Shown here: one piece after another, positions 37,143 to 43,998 of the stretch
Numbering within the stretch: the first letter of the stretch is position 1
Layout: each line of letters starts with the position of its first letter
Assembly: GCA_017527065.1 (NCBI GenBank)
Contig: JAFXQO010000068.1
Location: 1-58,097, forward strand
DNA: 58,097 nucleotides
Origin: Clostridia bacterium
GTDB lineage: Bacteria; Bacillota; Clostridia; Christensenellales; Aristaeellaceae
Direction: 5' to 3'
Notes under the pieces: generated by a model
The model's database searches: none
What the model saw: only the letters and a program-made list of their open reading frames with translations
Told to the model about the DNA's origin: nothing
Program-made: the position numbers and the translations under genes

Positions 37143-37145
37143 AAA

Positions 37146-37190
37146 AACGGGCCGGACAAAGCGTCACGCCTCGTCCGGACCGTTGTTTTT
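37146..37190. terminator. Bidirectional terminator between ftsH-like and ogt
   Basis: A 12-bp stem with one mismatch (37146-37157 with 37173-37184), flanked by AAAAAA on the left and TTGTTTTT on the right, serving both convergent genes. Confidence 0.85.
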
Positions 37191-37193
37191 CAA

Positions 37194-37649
37194 TTACAGC
37201 GCGCCTTCCAGCTTCAGCAGCGCCTCCTTTACCTCGAGGCCGCCGCCATAGCCCACCAAATCGCCGTTCGCGCCGATCACGCGGTGACAGGGGATCACAA
37301 TGGCGATGGGATTGCGGTTGTTCGCCATGCCCACGGCCCGTGTGCCGCCAGGGCATCCTATGAAGGCCGCGATATGCTTGTAACTGCGCGTTTCGCCGTA
37401 GGGGATCGCCTGCAGCGCCGCCCACACGCGCCTCTGAAACGGCGTGCCACGCGGTTCCAGGGGCAGATCGAAGTCGCGCAGCTGCCCGGCGAAATACGCC
37501 TCGAGCTGCTCAAAAGCGCGCCCCGTGAGGCGCGACGGCGCGGCCGGTCCGTCCGATTGGCCGAAGGCTACGCGCGTGATCGCGTATCCGTTGTCCTCCA
37601 CCGTTACTGGGCCGACGGGCAGGAGACGCGTTTCGCGTCCGACTGTCAC
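37194..37649 (-). CDS. ogt: Methylated-DNA--protein-cysteine methyltransferase
   Basis: Repairs O6-alkylguanine by suicide transfer to its active cysteine. The 151-residue protein has GTPFQRRVWAALQAIPYGET (the helix-turn-helix DNA-binding region) and the active-site IVIPCHRVIGANGDLVGYGG. The frame is open further upstream within asnA; the GTG at 37649 overlaps the asnA stop (GTGA), a typical coupled start, and gives a normal length. No strong ribosome binding site is present, in keeping with coupling. Confidence 0.93.
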   Translation of the reverse strand: MTVGRETRLLPVGPVTVEDNGYAITRVAFGQSDGPAAPSRLTGRAFEQLEAYFAGQLRDFDLPLEPRGTPFQRRVWAALQAIPYGETRSYKHIAAFIGCPGGTRAVGMANNRNPIAIVIPCHRVIGANGDLVGYGGGLEVKEALLKLEGAL

Positions 37650-38653
37650 AGGAGGATCACGCCCGCTTCGGAGGCGACCCGGCGGGTGTCCTCGTCCCAC
37701 AGCGAAACCTGCACCTCGCCGATGTGCGCCTTGCCCAGTATCAGCATGCACAGCCGGGACTGGCCGATGCCGCCGCCGATGGTGAGAGGCAGTTCGCCCG
37801 CCAGCAGCTGCCTGTGGAACGGCAGATCGCGCCGTGCGTCGCAGCCGGCTTCCCGAAGCTGCCTGTCCATTGCCGCCGGATCGACGCGGATGCCCATCGA
37901 GCTCACCTCGAACGCCCGATTAAGCAGTGGATTGTAGAACACGATGTCGGCGTTCAGTGTCCAGTCGTCGTAGTCCGGCGCGCGGCCGTCGTGCTTCTCG
38001 CCCGAGCGGAGTTTTCCGCCGATCTGCAGGATGCAGGCGGTGGCGTGCTCCCTGGTATAGGCGTCCTCGCGCTGCTTGGGCGTGAGGGTCGGATACATAT
38101 CCTCCAATTCCTGGGTGGTCACGAAACTCACGTTGCGGTCCGGCATCCAGTTCAGCGCCGGATAGCGGGCGCGCAGGGCGTCGTTCGTGAGGCAGATCGC
38201 CCCCACGATCACGCGCACGGTCTCTTTCAGGTAATCCAGCGTGCGGTCGCTCGCGGTGATGACCTTCTCCCAGTCCCACTGATCGACGTAGATCGAGTGC
38301 AGGTTATCCATCTCCTCGTCGCGGCGAATGGCGTTCATGTCGGTGTACAGGCCCTCGCCCACGGGGAAGCCATAGTCCCTGAGGGCCATGCGCTTCCACT
38401 TGGCCAGCGAGTGCACCACCGCGCCGCGCGCGCCGGTCTCGCGGATATCGAAGGACACGGGCCGCTCCACGCCGTTCAGGTCGTCGTTGAGGCCGGTATC
38501 CGGATCGACGAACAGCGGCGCTGACACGCGCTTCAAATTCATCGCCACGGCGAGGGTGTCCTCGAAGATGCGCTTGAGCTGTCCGATGGCGGCCTGTGTG
38601 TCGTAAAGCCCCAAGGTGGCATGATAGCCCGCCGGGATCCAAGATTTTGCCAT
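37646..38653 (-). CDS. asnA: Aspartate--ammonia ligase (AsnA), in frame with upstream barstar
   Basis: ATP-dependent synthesis of asparagine from aspartate and ammonia, related to class II aminoacyl-tRNA synthetases. From the ATG at 38653 the protein has 335 residues, the normal AsnA length, with VVHSLAKWKRMAL, GEGLYTDMNAIR, SIYVDQWDWE, RAPDYDDW, SSMGIRVD and LTIGGGIGQSRL all conserved. AAGAAGGA lies 11 nt upstream. However, the frame continues without a stop through an 88-codon barstar domain, so a 423-residue barstar-AsnA fusion may also be made. It is coupled to ogt downstream. Confidence 0.94.
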   Translation of the reverse strand: MAKSWIPAGYHATLGLYDTQAAIGQLKRIFEDTLAVAMNLKRVSAPLFVDPDTGLNDDLNGVERPVSFDIRETGARGAVVHSLAKWKRMALRDYGFPVGEGLYTDMNAIRRDEEMDNLHSIYVDQWDWEKVITASDRTLDYLKETVRVIVGAICLTNDALRARYPALNWMPDRNVSFVTTQELEDMYPTLTPKQREDAYTREHATACILQIGGKLRSGEKHDGRAPDYDDWTLNADIVFYNPLLNRAFEVSSMGIRVDPAAMDRQLREAGCDARRDLPFHRQLLAGELPLTIGGGIGQSRLCMLILGKAHIGEVQVSLWDEDTRRVASEAGVILL

Positions 38654-38917
38654 ATTGCCGCATTCCTTCTTTTCTGCTCTTTGAATGGTTAGCCGTGGGC
38701 CGCAGGCGTCCTCAAACACGCGCAGCGCCCGCGCCAGGAAGGGCGTCGTTTCCCACTCCAGCCGGATGAGATAGCGTTCGTTCAGGTTTTCCCCCGTGAG
38801 CGCGTCATAGAGCGCGTCCAGGTTGTTGCCAAACCACGCGGGCAGGCCCAGCCGTTCGCGGAGATAGGGGTAAGCCGTTTCCTTTTCCCGCAGTCTGGCG
38901 CCGTCAAGTTCAATCAT
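38654..38917 (-). CDS. Barstar-family ribonuclease inhibitor domain, no stop before asnA
   Basis: An 88-residue barstar-like domain: MIELDGARL, YLRERLGLPAWFGNNLDALY (the GNNLDALYD segment that blocks the barnase active site), and a C-terminal strand ending PRLTIQ. Full barstar proteins are about this long. It begins with ATG at 38917 behind GGAGG, 14 nt after the barnase gene, as an immunity gene should. Instead of a stop codon the frame runs through AEKKECGN straight into AsnA. The TGC codon near the junction is one base from TGA, so recent stop loss is conceivable. Confidence 0.85.
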
Positions 38918-38931
38918 GTGCTTCGCCCTCC

Positions 38932-39339
38932 TCAGGGATAGAGCTGTTCAAAGCTCTCGTAGTGATCTTCCGTATAATAGATGTAGCCGTCCTCGGAATA
39001 GACGATGCGTTTCGCGCCGCGCCTGCCGCCTCTGGAGTCGATGTCGCACTCGCGGTAGGTCTTGCCGGTGGGCAGCGCACCCTCGTAGTTGCCGAAGCGG
39101 TCTCCGCCGATGCTCTTGCCCGGCGCGTATTTCGACAGGTCGCCGCCCGGCCAGCCCAGCGCCTGGGCTTCTTCCTTGGTGATGAAATTCTGCGGGAGCT
39201 GGCCGTAGACGTGCAGGAATTCGGCCACGTCCCGCTTTGATGTGTAGCTGCCCGCCGGGTTGGGCATCGACACGGCCGCGCAGGCCGCCAGTGTCAGAGC
39301 CAGCGCCAGCGCGAGGAAGATCCTGAACGCGCGCTTCAT
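38932..39339 (-). CDS. Barnase-family ribonuclease, predicted lipoprotein
   Basis: A 135-residue extracellular RNase of the barnase (N1/T1) family. After the signal sequence the core shows LPQNFITKEEAQALGW, GKSIGGDRFGNYEG, YRECDIDSRGG, RIVYSEDGYIYYTEDHY. The catalytic residues correspond to E97, R111 and H126 (barnase Glu73, Arg87, His102), so activity is expected. Unlike secreted Bacillus barnase it has a lipobox, LAAC, at residues 17-20, implying membrane anchoring. It overlaps the upstream HAD gene by 4 nt, and barstar follows. Confidence 0.93.
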   Translation of the reverse strand: MKRAFRIFLALALALTLAACAAVSMPNPAGSYTSKRDVAEFLHVYGQLPQNFITKEEAQALGWPGGDLSKYAPGKSIGGDRFGNYEGALPTGKTYRECDIDSRGGRRGAKRIVYSEDGYIYYTEDHYESFEQLYP

Positions 39340-40157
39340 GTTCTTATCTCCTTTTCAATACGGTCGATCAGGTCGGCGACCGCGCCCTCGTCGTGGTCGC
39401 GCACGAGGATCGCGCCGGGAATGTTTTTCAGCCTGTCCAGGCCGTTTGCAGGCACGGCGCAACGGTCGGCGGCGCAGAGCATATCGTAGTCGTTGTCGTA
39501 ATCGCCGATGGCGTAGAGGACCTTGCCGCCGGAAAGCGCCTTGAGGCGCGAGAGCATCTTTCCCTTCGTGGCCGCGGCGGACTGGATCTCCGTGATGTCC
39601 GCTCCGGAGCGGATGCAGTTGAATCGCCCGTCGAGCAGGCTTCTGAGCATCGCCTCCGCCCGGTCAATCTCTTCCGGCGGGCCGTCGAAGGCCACCTTGT
39701 GCCAGCAGTCGCGCGGCATGGCCTCAAGGGGCATCACGCGCGCCTTATCGGGATAGAGGTCCCGTACCCACTCGAATTCCCTGTAGATGCGCTCCACGAA
39801 ATAGCAGTCCAGCATGTCAACCCGAAAGCCCGCGCGTGGACAGGCGTCCGCAACGCGCCGGATCACGGGCAGCAGCGGTCCGTCCTCCAAAAAGGTCTCA
39901 ACGAGCTTTTTCCCGGCGTGGTAATCGTATATGTACGCGCCGTTGCAGGCGATGGCGGGGCAGTTGCAGATGTCTTCAACCTGCGGTACGCTGGGATAGA
40001 CGATGAAGTACTCGCGCCCGGTCGCAATGGTGAATTGTCCGCCGTTTTCCTTGAAATAGCGAATCCTTTCAAGGTTTTCCGGCACGAGCCGCCCGCCTCT
40101 GCCGAGAAACGTGCCGTCGATATCCGACACGATGATGACGCCGTCGAAAAGGCCCAT
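39336..40157 (-). CDS. Cof-type HAD-IIB family phosphatase
   Basis: A 273-residue cytoplasmic sugar-phosphate-type phosphatase. It begins with the motif I aspartates in IIVSDIDGTFLG, and has motif II TIATGR, a lysine in the ATKGKMLSRL segment and motif IV AIGDYDNDYDML, with the IIB cap between motifs II and III. The substrate is not predictable. It is the first gene of the unit with barnase, barstar-asnA and ogt, overlapping barnase by 4 nt. Its ribosome binding site is weak (GGAAG). Confidence 0.93.
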   Translation of the reverse strand: MGLFDGVIIVSDIDGTFLGRGGRLVPENLERIRYFKENGGQFTIATGREYFIVYPSVPQVEDICNCPAIACNGAYIYDYHAGKKLVETFLEDGPLLPVIRRVADACPRAGFRVDMLDCYFVERIYREFEWVRDLYPDKARVMPLEAMPRDCWHKVAFDGPPEEIDRAEAMLRSLLDGRFNCIRSGADITEIQSAAATKGKMLSRLKALSGGKVLYAIGDYDNDYDMLCAADRCAVPANGLDRLKNIPGAILVRDHDEGAVADLIDRIEKEIRT

Positions 40158-40196
40158 GGAATGCCGTCACTTCCGTTTCATCCGCGTTTGTATTTC

Positions 40197-40225
40197 AGTA
40201 TAGCACCGCGCGGCGGTTTTCGCAA
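40197..40225 (-). promoter_or_regulatory. Sigma-A promoter of the HAD-barnase-barstar-asnA-ogt unit
   Basis: Minus-strand TTGCGA (40225-40220), 17-nt spacer, TATACT (40202-40197), 40 nt before the HAD start codon. Confidence 0.7.
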
Positions 40226-40233
40226 TCTCCGGT

Positions 40234-41124
40234 TTACGCTTTCGCGCTCTTTCCCGGCAGCTGCGCCAGGATAATGGCCGCGAACATCATCGTGCAGCCC
40301 GCGAGCTCCCGGCCGCTCAGACTCTGGCCGAGGATGGCCCAGCCGGACAGCGCCGAGAATACCGATTCGAGGCTCATGATCAGCGACGCCAGCGTGGGAT
40401 TGACGTTTTTCTGGGCGATGATCTGCAGCGTGTAGGCCACGCCGCTGGAGAGCACGCCCGCATACAGCACGGGAAACCACGCCGCCAGCAGGCCCTGCCA
40501 GTCCGGCTTCTCAAAGAGAAGCATACCGATGAAGCTGAGGACGCCGGCCACGAAGAACTGTATGCAGGCCAGGCGCACGCCGTCCACCCGCGGCGAAAAG
40601 CGGTCGATCACCAGGATGTGCGCCGTGAAGAACAGGGCGCAGGCAAAGCAGAGCGCGTCGCCCCGGTTTATCCCGGCGTCGCCTTTGATGCACAAAAGAT
40701 ACATGCCCGCCACGGCCAACGCCACGCCGGCCCACAGCGCCGCGCCGATCTTTCGGCCAAACAGCGCGCCCGCCAGCGGCACCAGCACGATATACAGCGC
40801 GGTAATGAACCCCGCCTTCCCGACGGTGGTGTACTGGATGCCGGTCTGTTGGAAGGCGCTCGCCGTGAACAGCACCACGCCGCAGCACAGCCCGCCAATC
40901 ATCAGGTCGCGCTTCGAGCCGGGCGAGGCCGCTTCGCCGCTCCGGCGGCGCAGCCCGTCCAGCAGGCGGATGACGGGCATGAGCACCACGCCGCCCACGA
41001 GCATGCGCGCCATATTGAAAGCCAGCGGTCCCACGCTGTCCATGGCCTGGCTCTGCGCCACAAAGGCCGTGCCCCAGATGAACGCCGTGAGGAATAGCAG
41101 CAGACTGTATTTGATCTGTTTCAT
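40234..41124 (-). CDS. EamA/DMT superfamily transporter
   Basis: A 296-residue membrane protein with ten predicted hydrophobic spans arranged as two EamA repeats (first starts LLLFLTAFIWGTAFVAQSQA, second after GDAGINRGDALCFACALFF). Family members export metabolites such as amino acids, but the substrate here is unknown. The ATG at 41124 is used because it starts the first span properly; an upstream in-frame ATG at 41148 lacks a ribosome binding site. It has its own promoter. Confidence 0.9.
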   Translation of the reverse strand: MKQIKYSLLLFLTAFIWGTAFVAQSQAMDSVGPLAFNMARMLVGGVVLMPVIRLLDGLRRRSGEAASPGSKRDLMIGGLCCGVVLFTASAFQQTGIQYTTVGKAGFITALYIVLVPLAGALFGRKIGAALWAGVALAVAGMYLLCIKGDAGINRGDALCFACALFFTAHILVIDRFSPRVDGVRLACIQFFVAGVLSFIGMLLFEKPDWQGLLAAWFPVLYAGVLSSGVAYTLQIIAQKNVNPTLASLIMSLESVFSALSGWAILGQSLSGRELAGCTMMFAAIILAQLPGKSAKA

Positions 41125-41159
41125 GGCCGATCGCCTGATTTCATGCATATATATGCGAT

Positions 41160-41188
41160 AGTTTAGCGCGTCCCGCCCGGCGTTTCAA
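41160..41188 (-). promoter_or_regulatory. Promoter of the EamA transporter gene
   Basis: Minus-strand TTGAAA (41188-41183), 17-nt spacer, TAAACT (41165-41160), about 35 nt before the start codon. Confidence 0.6.
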
Positions 41189-41215
41189 GCGTTTTTTTCT
41201 TAATTATTCGCATAA

Positions 41216-41255
41216 ATAATAAAAAGACGGCGGAAGAAACGCGCCCTCCGCCGTC
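41216..41255 (-). terminator. Intrinsic terminator of the TSCPD gene
   Basis: A perfect 9-bp stem (41226-41234 with 41247-41255) followed on the minus strand by TTTTTATTATT. Confidence 0.85.
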
Positions 41256-41272
41256 GAGTTATTCTGAAAATA

Positions 41273-41518
41273 TTACGCCCCCGCCTTGATCTGCTCCAGC
41301 GCGGTGGCAAGCTGGTCCGGGCAGGAGGTGCCGTTGCGGCACTGGATGCCCTTGAGCAGGCCGATCACCTCGTCGATATTGCGGCCCTCGGCCAGGCGCG
41401 CCACGCCCTGTGTGTTGCCGTGGCAGCCGTCGGTGAACTGAACCTTGCGCACCACGTCGCCGTCCATTTCGATTTCGATGGCGGTGGAGCAGGTGCCGTG
41501 AGTCTTATACGTATACAT
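41273..41518 (-). CDS. TSCPD domain-containing protein (TIGR03905 type)
   Basis: An 81-residue protein of unknown function, with GTCSTAIEIEMDGD, DGCHGNTQGVARL, IQCRNGTSCPDQL. Four cysteines (in GTCS, DGCHG, IQCRNG and TSCPD) are conserved in this family and may bind metal or a cofactor. The TSCPD motif is shared with the C-terminus of some ribonucleotide reductases. AGGAGG precedes the ATG. It is a single-gene unit with its own promoter and terminator. Confidence 0.9.
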   Translation of the reverse strand: MYTYKTHGTCSTAIEIEMDGDVVRKVQFTDGCHGNTQGVARLAEGRNIDEVIGLLKGIQCRNGTSCPDQLATALEQIKAGA

Positions 41519-41558
41519 TCTGTTTTCCTCCTGATGGTATTCATTGATTCACAAAGCC

Positions 41559-41587
41559 ATTATACCATGTCCTCCCGCCCCTGGCAA
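41559..41587 (-). promoter_or_regulatory. Sigma-A promoter of the TSCPD gene
   Basis: Minus-strand TTGCCA (41587-41582), 17-nt spacer, consensus TATAAT (41564-41559), located just after the stop of the upstream dehydrogenase gene. Confidence 0.8.
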
Positions 41588-41592
41588 GCGCT

Positions 41593-42576
41593 TCATTGGG
41601 GCTTTTTCATGGCGAGATGGCGGTTCACCATGTTCGGCGGCGTGCGGCCCTCCAGCGCGTCGATGATGCGCGCGGCGCAGGCCTCGGCCATGCCCTTTCG
41701 GGCCTCGTGCGTGTTTGTGCCCACGTGCGGGGTGAGCGTGACGCAGGAGAGCGCCAGCAGGCGCTTCGGCACGCGCGGCTCGTCCGGGAAGACGTCCAGC
41801 CCCGCGCCGCGAAGCCGCCCCGCCTCCAGCGCGTCGCACAGCGCGTCATAATCGACCGTTCCGCCGCGGGAGGTGTTGATGAGCACGGCGTCCTCCTTCA
41901 TCAGCCCGATTTCCCGCGCGCCGATGAGCCCGCGCGTTTCGGGCGTCAGCGGGCAGTTGATTGACACGGCGTCGGATTGCTTGAGAAGTTCGTCAAGGCT
42001 CAGCCAGCGGGCGCCGGCCTCGAGGTCCGGAGCAAGCCTTCTCCGATTGTGATAGACCACATCCATGCCGAAGGCGCGGGCCATGCCGGCCAGGCGGCGT
42101 CCGATGCGGCCCATGCCCACGATGCCCAGCGTGGCCCCGTTAAGGTTATGGCCCATGTGCCGGCCCATGCCGAAGGCGTTCTCCGGCGGACCCGCGCGCA
42201 GCATGGCGTCCAGCTCGGCCACGCGGCGATAGACGCTCACCAGCAGCGCGAACGCCAGCTCGGCGGTGGATTCGGTGGTGCTGTCCGGAATGTTCGTCAC
42301 GATCACGCCGCGTTCGTCTGCCGCGTCCACATCCACCTGGTCGTAGCCCGCGCCGTAATTGCTGATGACGCGCAGCCGCGGCGCGGCCTCGATCTGCCCG
42401 CGCGTCACGGCCCCGCAGGCCAGCACGGCGTCGCATTCCGGCAGGAGAGATAGCATTTCTTCCGCAGTGTACGGCCCCCGGCCCGCCGGATACAGCACAT
42501 CGTAGCGCTCACGCAGCGCCGCGAGGCCCTCCGGGGGAATGGGATGGGTGATCAGAACCTTCATTTTATCCCTCAT
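41593..42576 (-). CDS. D-isomer-specific 2-hydroxyacid dehydrogenase
   Basis: A 327-residue NAD(P)-dependent dehydrogenase of the glyoxylate/hydroxypyruvate reductase type. The Rossmann motif is ATLGIVGMGRIGRRLAG; catalytic residues are the arginine in NTSRGGTVD, the glutamate in DEPRVP and the histidine in LTPHVGTNT. The ATG at 42576 lies 6 nt after AGGAGG, which overlaps the alaX stop, so the genes are coupled. The open frame further upstream is not coding. The substrate, possibly glyoxylate or hydroxypyruvate, is inferred only at family level. Confidence 0.92.
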   Translation of the reverse strand: MRDKMKVLITHPIPPEGLAALRERYDVLYPAGRGPYTAEEMLSLLPECDAVLACGAVTRGQIEAAPRLRVISNYGAGYDQVDVDAADERGVIVTNIPDSTTESTAELAFALLVSVYRRVAELDAMLRAGPPENAFGMGRHMGHNLNGATLGIVGMGRIGRRLAGMARAFGMDVVYHNRRRLAPDLEAGARWLSLDELLKQSDAVSINCPLTPETRGLIGAREIGLMKEDAVLINTSRGGTVDYDALCDALEAGRLRGAGLDVFPDEPRVPKRLLALSCVTLTPHVGTNTHEARKGMAEACAARIIDALEGRTPPNMVNRHLAMKKPQ

Positions 42577-42587
42577 GGTGCGCCTCC

Positions 42588-43787
42588 TCACATGCCGCGC
42601 AGCATGTCCTTCGCCGCGTCGAGCGCGGCCGCGTCCGGGCTGCTGCCCTGGGCGAAATCCGGCTTTCCGCCGCCTTTGCCGCCGCATCGCGAAGCGGCCT
42701 CCCGCAGCAGGCGGCCCATATCCAGGTTCACCGCCGCGCCGCGCGCGAAGACCAGGCTGTATCCGCCCTCCCGCTCAGCGGCGATGAGCGCCACGGCGCC
42801 TTCATCGCGCGTCAGCTCCGTAGCAAGGCGGCGCAGGCCGTCCATGGCCAGCGGACCGAGTTTTGCCGCCGCGACGCGGTAGCCCCCGATGACCTCCGCG
42901 CGCTCGCGGATCGCCGGCGCCTGGGCGAGCGCCTCCGCCTGGCGAAGCTGCGATATCTCGTGCTCCAGCGCCGCGACGGCGTCGTTCAGCCGGGTGACGG
43001 CTTTCGGAAGCTGAGCGGGCTGTGCGGAGAGCAGCGCCGCGGCGCGCGTGCAGGCGTCGTACTTCTCGCGGTAATCGCGCACGGCGCGCATGCCGCACAC
43101 GAACGCCAGCCGCGTCTTGCCCTTGCTCGGCCGCGCGTCGATGATCTTCACCAGGCCGATCTGCCCCGCCGAGGAGGGATGCGTGCCCCCGCAGGCCACC
43201 ATTTCCCTCTCCCCGATGGCCACGACGCGCACGTGTTCCTTCACCGTGGGCGGCTTGCGCAGGGGCAGCGCGGCCAGTTCCGCCTCATCCGGGAACCAGC
43301 AGCGGATGGGAACGTCCCGCTGAATCTCCCCGTTCACGTCGTCCTCCACGGCGCGGATCTGATCCGGCGTAAGGTGGGTCTCGCCATGCGGCATGGTCAC
43401 GTCTATGGTTGAAAACGCCGCGCCCAGGTGAAGGCCGATGGTCGTCCCGCCAAACTGCCGCCAGACAGACCCGGCGATCATGTGCTCCCCCGCGTGCTGC
43501 TGCATGTGGTCAAACCGCCGCGCCCAGTCGATTTCGCCGCGCACCGCGTCGCCGGGCGACAGCGCGCCTTCGACCGAGTGCCATACCTCCCCCGCCTCGT
43601 CCACAAACACGTCCGTCACGGGCAGGCCGTTCAGCGCGCCTGTATCGAAGGGCTGGCCTCCGGAGGTGGGATAGAAAGCGCTCCGATCCAGCGAAACCGC
43701 GCAGCCGCTCCCGTGGGGCCGGGCGTCGGTCACCACGGCGTCGAACGACGTCAGGTAGGGCTGGTCATAGTAAAGGCGTTCGGTCAT
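42588..43787 (-). CDS. Alanyl-tRNA editing protein AlaX-L
   Basis: Trans-editing enzyme that hydrolyses mischarged Ser- or Gly-tRNA(Ala). The 399 residues comprise an N-terminal beta-barrel domain (LDRSAFYPTSGGQPFDTG), the zinc-binding editing domain with HAGEH (H98, H102) and CGGTH (C199, H203), a helical linker, and a C-terminal DHHA1-type domain ending with the Gly-rich SRCGGKGGGKPDFAQGSS. This matches the long AlaX form. AAAGGA precedes the ATG. It shares a promoter with the 2-hydroxyacid dehydrogenase. Confidence 0.94.
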   Translation of the reverse strand: MTERLYYDQPYLTSFDAVVTDARPHGSGCAVSLDRSAFYPTSGGQPFDTGALNGLPVTDVFVDEAGEVWHSVEGALSPGDAVRGEIDWARRFDHMQQHAGEHMIAGSVWRQFGGTTIGLHLGAAFSTIDVTMPHGETHLTPDQIRAVEDDVNGEIQRDVPIRCWFPDEAELAALPLRKPPTVKEHVRVVAIGEREMVACGGTHPSSAGQIGLVKIIDARPSKGKTRLAFVCGMRAVRDYREKYDACTRAAALLSAQPAQLPKAVTRLNDAVAALEHEISQLRQAEALAQAPAIRERAEVIGGYRVAAAKLGPLAMDGLRRLATELTRDEGAVALIAAEREGGYSLVFARGAAVNLDMGRLLREAASRCGGKGGGKPDFAQGSSPDAAALDAAKDMLRGM

Positions 43788-43828
43788 GCTGCGTCAATCC
43801 TTTCATCCTGCAAACAATTACCTTACAG

Positions 43829-43857
43829 ATTATACCAAATGAGCGCCTTTTCCGCAA
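43829..43857 (-). promoter_or_regulatory. Promoter of the alaX-dehydrogenase unit
   Basis: Minus-strand consensus TATAAT (43834-43829) with TTGCGG (43857-43852) at 17 nt. Confidence 0.7.
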
Positions 43858-43924
43858 TCCCCGTGTTAAATCCCGCTGTCAGCGCACGTTAAAAGACGGT
43901 ATTCGTTGGCCCGATCCCGGTTTT

Positions 43925-43954
43925 TTGAAACTTTTTCCGCTCTCCGCGTATCTA
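43925..43954 (+). promoter_or_regulatory. Weak candidate promoter of the envelope transport locus
   Basis: TTGAAA (43925-43930) and TATCTA (43949-43954) with an 18-nt spacer, 44 nt before the start codon. A perfect TTGACA at 43966-43971 has no -10 in range. Confidence 0.35.
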
Positions 43955-43998
43955 ACATACAACCTTTGACATGATTCCCACGGAAAAGAGATGGTTGC

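Noticed and set aside
41593-42687. A longer 2-hydroxyacid dehydrogenase starting at 42687
   Set aside because: The extra 37 residues are Arg/Gly-rich, overlap alaX and lack a ribosome binding site; AGGAGG marks the start at 42576.
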